In this document: positions 61,430 through 64,000 of the stretch, piece after piece
How positions within the stretch are numbered: position 1 is the stretch's first letter
Layout: each line of letters starts with the position of its first letter
NCBI RefSeq assembly: GCF_002407245.1
Contig: NZ_CP010683.1
Coordinates: forward strand, 38,010 to 102,009
Source of the DNA: Phaeobacter piscinae
GTDB lineage: Bacteria > Pseudomonadota > Alphaproteobacteria > Rhodobacterales > Rhodobacteraceae
Direction: 5' to 3'
Length of the DNA stretch: 64,000 bases
Translations under genes and position numbers: made by a program
The notes under the pieces: generated by a model
Database searches by the model: none
Told to the model about the DNA's origin: nothing
Seen by the model: the letters and a program-made list of their open reading frames with translations, nothing else

Positions 61430-63091
61430 TCAGGTTGTCATTTCACTTGCCTGTGCTCTCCCAAACATCGGGTCATACAGGCTGTAAATCGTTGCCAAGG
61501 TGCCAACGATTAGGAGGATCGAAAAGCCGGAAATCTGCCCGATCAGGAAGAAGTTAGCAATGAGTAGCATTACGACTCCCATCATCATCCAGCGATGGAC
61601 ACATTGAGCTTCGGCAAGACGGCGAGAAGACCCAGACGAGAAAGCCCGCTTCACGACACGACAAGTTTGAACATAGCCAAAAATGAAGACCGAGCAGGTA
61701 GCGAACAGCAGAAGAAAACTAGTGAAATGGGCCAAGGATCGCTGACCGATCCAACTATTTGCTTCGGTATAGATTCCCAGGAAGAACAGAGCATCTGTGA
61801 GCAACCAATCTAAAATGCTTTCCCCATCTGACAGGAGATATGTGGCTTGAAGCTTGATGCACGTTGCGACCCAAATTCCCAATAGAGAAGCCCGATATAC
61901 GCGGCATAGCAGTTCAGTGCCTACTTCGCCGATCTTGCTCTGAATCAATGGGTTAGAATGAAGCTCTGACGCGCTGCAAACTTCGAAAAAATCCTGCGTC
62001 AGAGTGTACATCAAGACGAGTCCCGTAAGGAAAAGAAAGCAGATTGCCGCCGTGTACAAGAATGCCAGCATCGAAAGCACAGTGGCCTCTGGAACGGATA
62101 TGACTTCGGGGCGCACAATTGCCAGGAGGTTCCAGTCCATCATGAGGTTGCCAACGTCGCCATTGACGAGCGCGCGCATGTGTATTCCTGACCATTGCAC
62201 AAGAAACACAATGGCAAAGCAGATGAAAAACACGGCCCAGTGAGAATAGGAAAAGGATTCCACTCTACTCGTCCAATCGCCTGTCTCTCCAGGATCGGAG
62301 CCCGTTGACGCGATGATCAATCGCCTTTCGGCTTTCCAAAAGGCCAAGAGACCTACAACCGTTACAAGAAACAGTGGCAAGATCACTAGTTCGATCAAGG
62401 ACCAGTTCGGAGCCCAAAAAAAACCTACCTGCTTATGCAACCCAGCGATGGGGCTATAGGTGACGCTGTGCACCCCCATGATGTAAGTCAAGAAACCGAG
62501 GACTACCCAACCCGCCCAAACCAACGCTGGCAGGTTCAGTGTCGATCGGCTGCTGAATAGCGCTTCCGAAGCCCTTGCCAGGTTAAAACGCTGCTTTGGC
62601 GGTACGTTGTCAGCGTCTAGCGCTTTGGGTCCAGCAGCCTGGTCGAGTTTCGGAGCGTGAGGAACATTCTGTGGCTCGGCGGTTTGCTTGACATCGAAAG
62701 CGGGTTGCTCCCCTAGACCTCCTGCCTTTTCTTTCTGTTTCCTCCGTGCCTTCAACCGAGACTGAGACGCACTAAGCTCCACCTGCCATTCGCTGGTTCC
62801 TTCAGGGTCACGGCAGCCAAACACCATGGAGAGCCAACGAATGTTGGTAGGGCCTATTCCCCTTTTGTTGTGCTCAAACCAAAGCTGCACTGTCCGTAGA
62901 TCGACGCCCTTCCGGTTCGCATCAATCTGTGAAATGGCATCCGCTAGCAGTTCGGGTGTCCACGGGCCGATGGGATAACCATCTTTGTTCGCTGGCCGAC
63001 CTACGCCTGCAGTTGTTGCATGAATGAACAGCTCCTTGAATGTTTCTCCGCTCTTAGGTGGAGATTGGAAAAACTTACCCTTCTTTATCAA
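61430..63091 (-). CDS. Polytopic membrane protein with soluble N-terminal domain (RcgA-like)
   Basis: A 553-residue protein. The first 180 residues are soluble, including DLRTVQLWFEHNKRGIGPTN and RWLSMVFGCRDPEG, a pattern like a small DNA-binding or regulatory domain, then a charged linker. The rest has about eight hydrophobic segments (for example ALVWAGWVVLGFLTYIMGVH, ELVILPLFLVTVVGLLAFW). It may belong to the RcgA putative transporter family of conjugative plasmids. It is the first gene of an operon with the alpha/beta hydrolase. Confidence 0.65.
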   Translation of the reverse strand: MIKKGKFFQSPPKSGETFKELFIHATTAGVGRPANKDGYPIGPWTPELLADAISQIDANRKGVDLRTVQLWFEHNKRGIGPTNIRWLSMVFGCRDPEGTSEWQVELSASQSRLKARRKQKEKAGGLGEQPAFDVKQTAEPQNVPHAPKLDQAAGPKALDADNVPPKQRFNLARASEALFSSRSTLNLPALVWAGWVVLGFLTYIMGVHSVTYSPIAGLHKQVGFFWAPNWSLIELVILPLFLVTVVGLLAFWKAERRLIIASTGSDPGETGDWTSRVESFSYSHWAVFFICFAIVFLVQWSGIHMRALVNGDVGNLMMDWNLLAIVRPEVISVPEATVLSMLAFLYTAAICFLFLTGLVLMYTLTQDFFEVCSASELHSNPLIQSKIGEVGTELLCRVYRASLLGIWVATCIKLQATYLLSDGESILDWLLTDALFFLGIYTEANSWIGQRSLAHFTSFLLLFATCSVFIFGYVQTCRVVKRAFSSGSSRRLAEAQCVHRWMMMGVVMLLIANFFLIGQISGFSILLIVGTLATIYSLYDPMFGRAQASEMTT

Positions 63092-63187
63092 AGGCTTATA
63101 CTCTTGGATTTCGTTTGGTTTCGTTGCGTTTCGTTCGTTTCGTGCGGCTGACGTTGATTAGCGTATCTAGCAGCGGGATTCAATTTT

Positions 63188-63445
63188 ATGGTGTGGGAAC
63201 CAATGAAAGACGGCATCAAAAAAGACATTGAGGCGATGGGCGTGCGTTTCGGGAAACCGCTAAGTGGGTATGAACCTGCGTCGCGCATTTTGGAAACGTG
63301 TGAAGGTTTCAAGGGAAAAGCTGGCGCGAAAAGGAAACGTGTCAGGGAACAGGCAGTACCCGTTGCCCAAGTCGAAGATGCTATGGGAAAGACCGGTGTT
63401 GCCTACGTTTGGAATACCGGAGAGTTGGAGCTGAGCTGGATTTGA
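63188..63445 (+). CDS. Hypothetical protein, about 85 residues
   Basis: Contains MKDGIKKDIEAMGVRFGKPL and a basic middle (KAGAKRKRVRE). No family recognised. It is divergent from the membrane-protein gene and close to the origin. The start may be the inner Met at 63203. Confidence 0.4.
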   Translation: MVWEPMKDGIKKDIEAMGVRFGKPLSGYEPASRILETCEGFKGKAGAKRKRVREQAVPVAQVEDAMGKTGVAYVWNTGELELSWI

Positions 63446-63739
63446 ACAGGTGTTTGAGGGGCGAGCAGTGCTCCTGGCTGCTTGTTATTCTAAGCAATAG
63501 CGAAAGTTATCCACAGGGCAGTGTCGCTGCTGGAATAATTTGAACGATCCTGGGGGTGTTAAATTGGTGTTAGATTCAGTGTTACGGGTCCGCCAACATC
63601 AAATTTTCTCAACAAAAACAAATGAATACAGATACCGCCTGTGTGTAAAGTGGTGGTGTAGCGTGTGTAGAGTGGTGATTCACTGTGTGCAGAGTGGTGA
63701 TTCCTTCAGTTGCGTTTAAGATGAAGGAAGGGCGCTATC
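63446..63739. other. Origin region, left part
   Basis: No gene. It holds a DnaA box and three short GTGTG-rich units with GTGGTG (about 63640-63700) that look like degenerate iterons (GTGTGTAAAGTGGTGG, GTGTGTAGAGTGGTGA, GTGTGCAGAGTGGTGA). Confidence 0.6.
63507..63515 (+). promoter_or_regulatory. DnaA box
   Basis: TTATCCACA, a perfect match to the consensus, about 225 bases before the first iteron. Confidence 0.7.
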
Positions 63740-63988
63740 GTGTGTGAAGTGTCGTTAATTTCGAACGGATTGTGTGTGAAGTGTCGTTTTGCACACGTGT
63801 GTGTGAAGTGTCGTTTCGCTTGCAAGTGTGTGTGAAATGTCGTTATTGCATCCCAAGCGTGGGTGAAGTGTCGTTTTGCCTTGGCGTGTGTGAAGTGTCG
63901 TTCTAGGGTTAGGTGTGTGTGAAGTGTCGTTGCATCGCCGGGATGTGTGTGAAGTGTCGTTCTCCACATGTGTGTGTGAAGTGTCGAA
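63740..63988 (+). repeat. Iteron array of the replication origin (nine repeats)
   Basis: Nine direct repeats of the 17-mer GTGTGTGAAGTGTCGTT start at 63740, 63772, 63799, 63828, 63859, 63886, 63915, 63945 and 63972. Spacing is 27-32 bases, about three helical turns. The fourth has A for G, the fifth has GGG, and the last ends in AA. With the DnaA box this is a typical iteron-controlled oriV. The initiator gene is not in the window and may follow to the right. Confidence 0.92.
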
Positions 63989-64000
63989 AGGAAGCTAAGA

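Noticed and set aside
63706..63969. Minus-strand open frames rich in repeated TLHTH/HFTHA-like units
   Set aside because: These are translations of the iterons; the repeat is at DNA level.
63740..63988. CRISPR array
   Set aside because: The 17-base units with 10-15-base spacers and a DnaA box fit iterons; no cas genes are present.

Overview
This window looks like part of a large plasmid, or plasmid-like replicon, from a marine alphaproteobacterium, probably of the Roseobacter group (Rhodobacterales). The evidence is the DUF3422 protein, the HvrA-type H-NS protein, the ParB, DUF3560 and DUF3768 plasmid backbone, the IS families, and a partition locus plus an iteron origin. No rRNA, tRNA or CRISPR array was seen. 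Bases 1-33000 form an insertion-sequence-rich cargo region. Bases 33000-64000 are a compact plasmid backbone.

Cargo. Two related minus-strand operons deal with formaldehyde. Operon A (6143 down to 900) reads adhC, VOC-domain gene, fghA, ndh, DUF3422. Operon B (22125 down to 14842) reads adhC, VOC-domain gene, fghA, ndh, cydA, cydB and, beyond IS scars, a DUF2474 small protein. AdhC oxidises the glutathione adduct of formaldehyde and makes NADH. FghA releases formate. NDH-2 passes the NADH electrons to quinone. In operon B a short-Q-loop (CIO-type) cytochrome bd passes them on to oxygen. A glutathione-independent formaldehyde dehydrogenase (22850-24046) gives a second route. A FrmR-like regulator (9240-9530) and a shared 21-bp dyad in the spacer of both adhC promoters suggest formaldehyde-responsive control. 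The two operons share 2,539 bp that appear identical (2219-4757 and 18201-20739), followed by a clearly diverged stretch.

The cargo also holds a class III nucleotide cyclase, a bestrophin-family channel, an SDR oxidoreductase, a divergent UvrB and an NTF2-like protein. Around them lie IS66, IS3 (interrupted by IS110), a second IS110, and relics of IS21, IS3, IS6, IS110/IS1111 and a tyrosine recombinase.

Backbone. A plus-strand transfer operon (34227-41709) encodes a TraD-like coupling protein, a MobF relaxase-helicase, a coiled-coil protein, a GH104-like muramidase and a membrane protein, mostly joined by ATGA overlaps. No mating-pair-formation genes are present. Next come H-NS, a secreted nuclease, VapBC and a minus-strand set of small unknown genes. 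A parA locus follows, with 17 tandem heptamers upstream as a likely centromere. Two DNA-methylase-like genes, a large ParB-domain protein, DUF3768, DUF3800 and DUF3560 genes come after it. The right end carries a FadL-like porin, an alpha/beta hydrolase, a polytopic membrane protein, a DnaA box and nine iterons. The replication initiator gene is not in the window and may lie beyond the right edge.

The intergenic gaps of the backbone contain repeated, hairpin-rich elements whose stems show compensatory base changes (three copies of one family, two of another). These are the best candidates here for undescribed structured RNAs or DNA elements.
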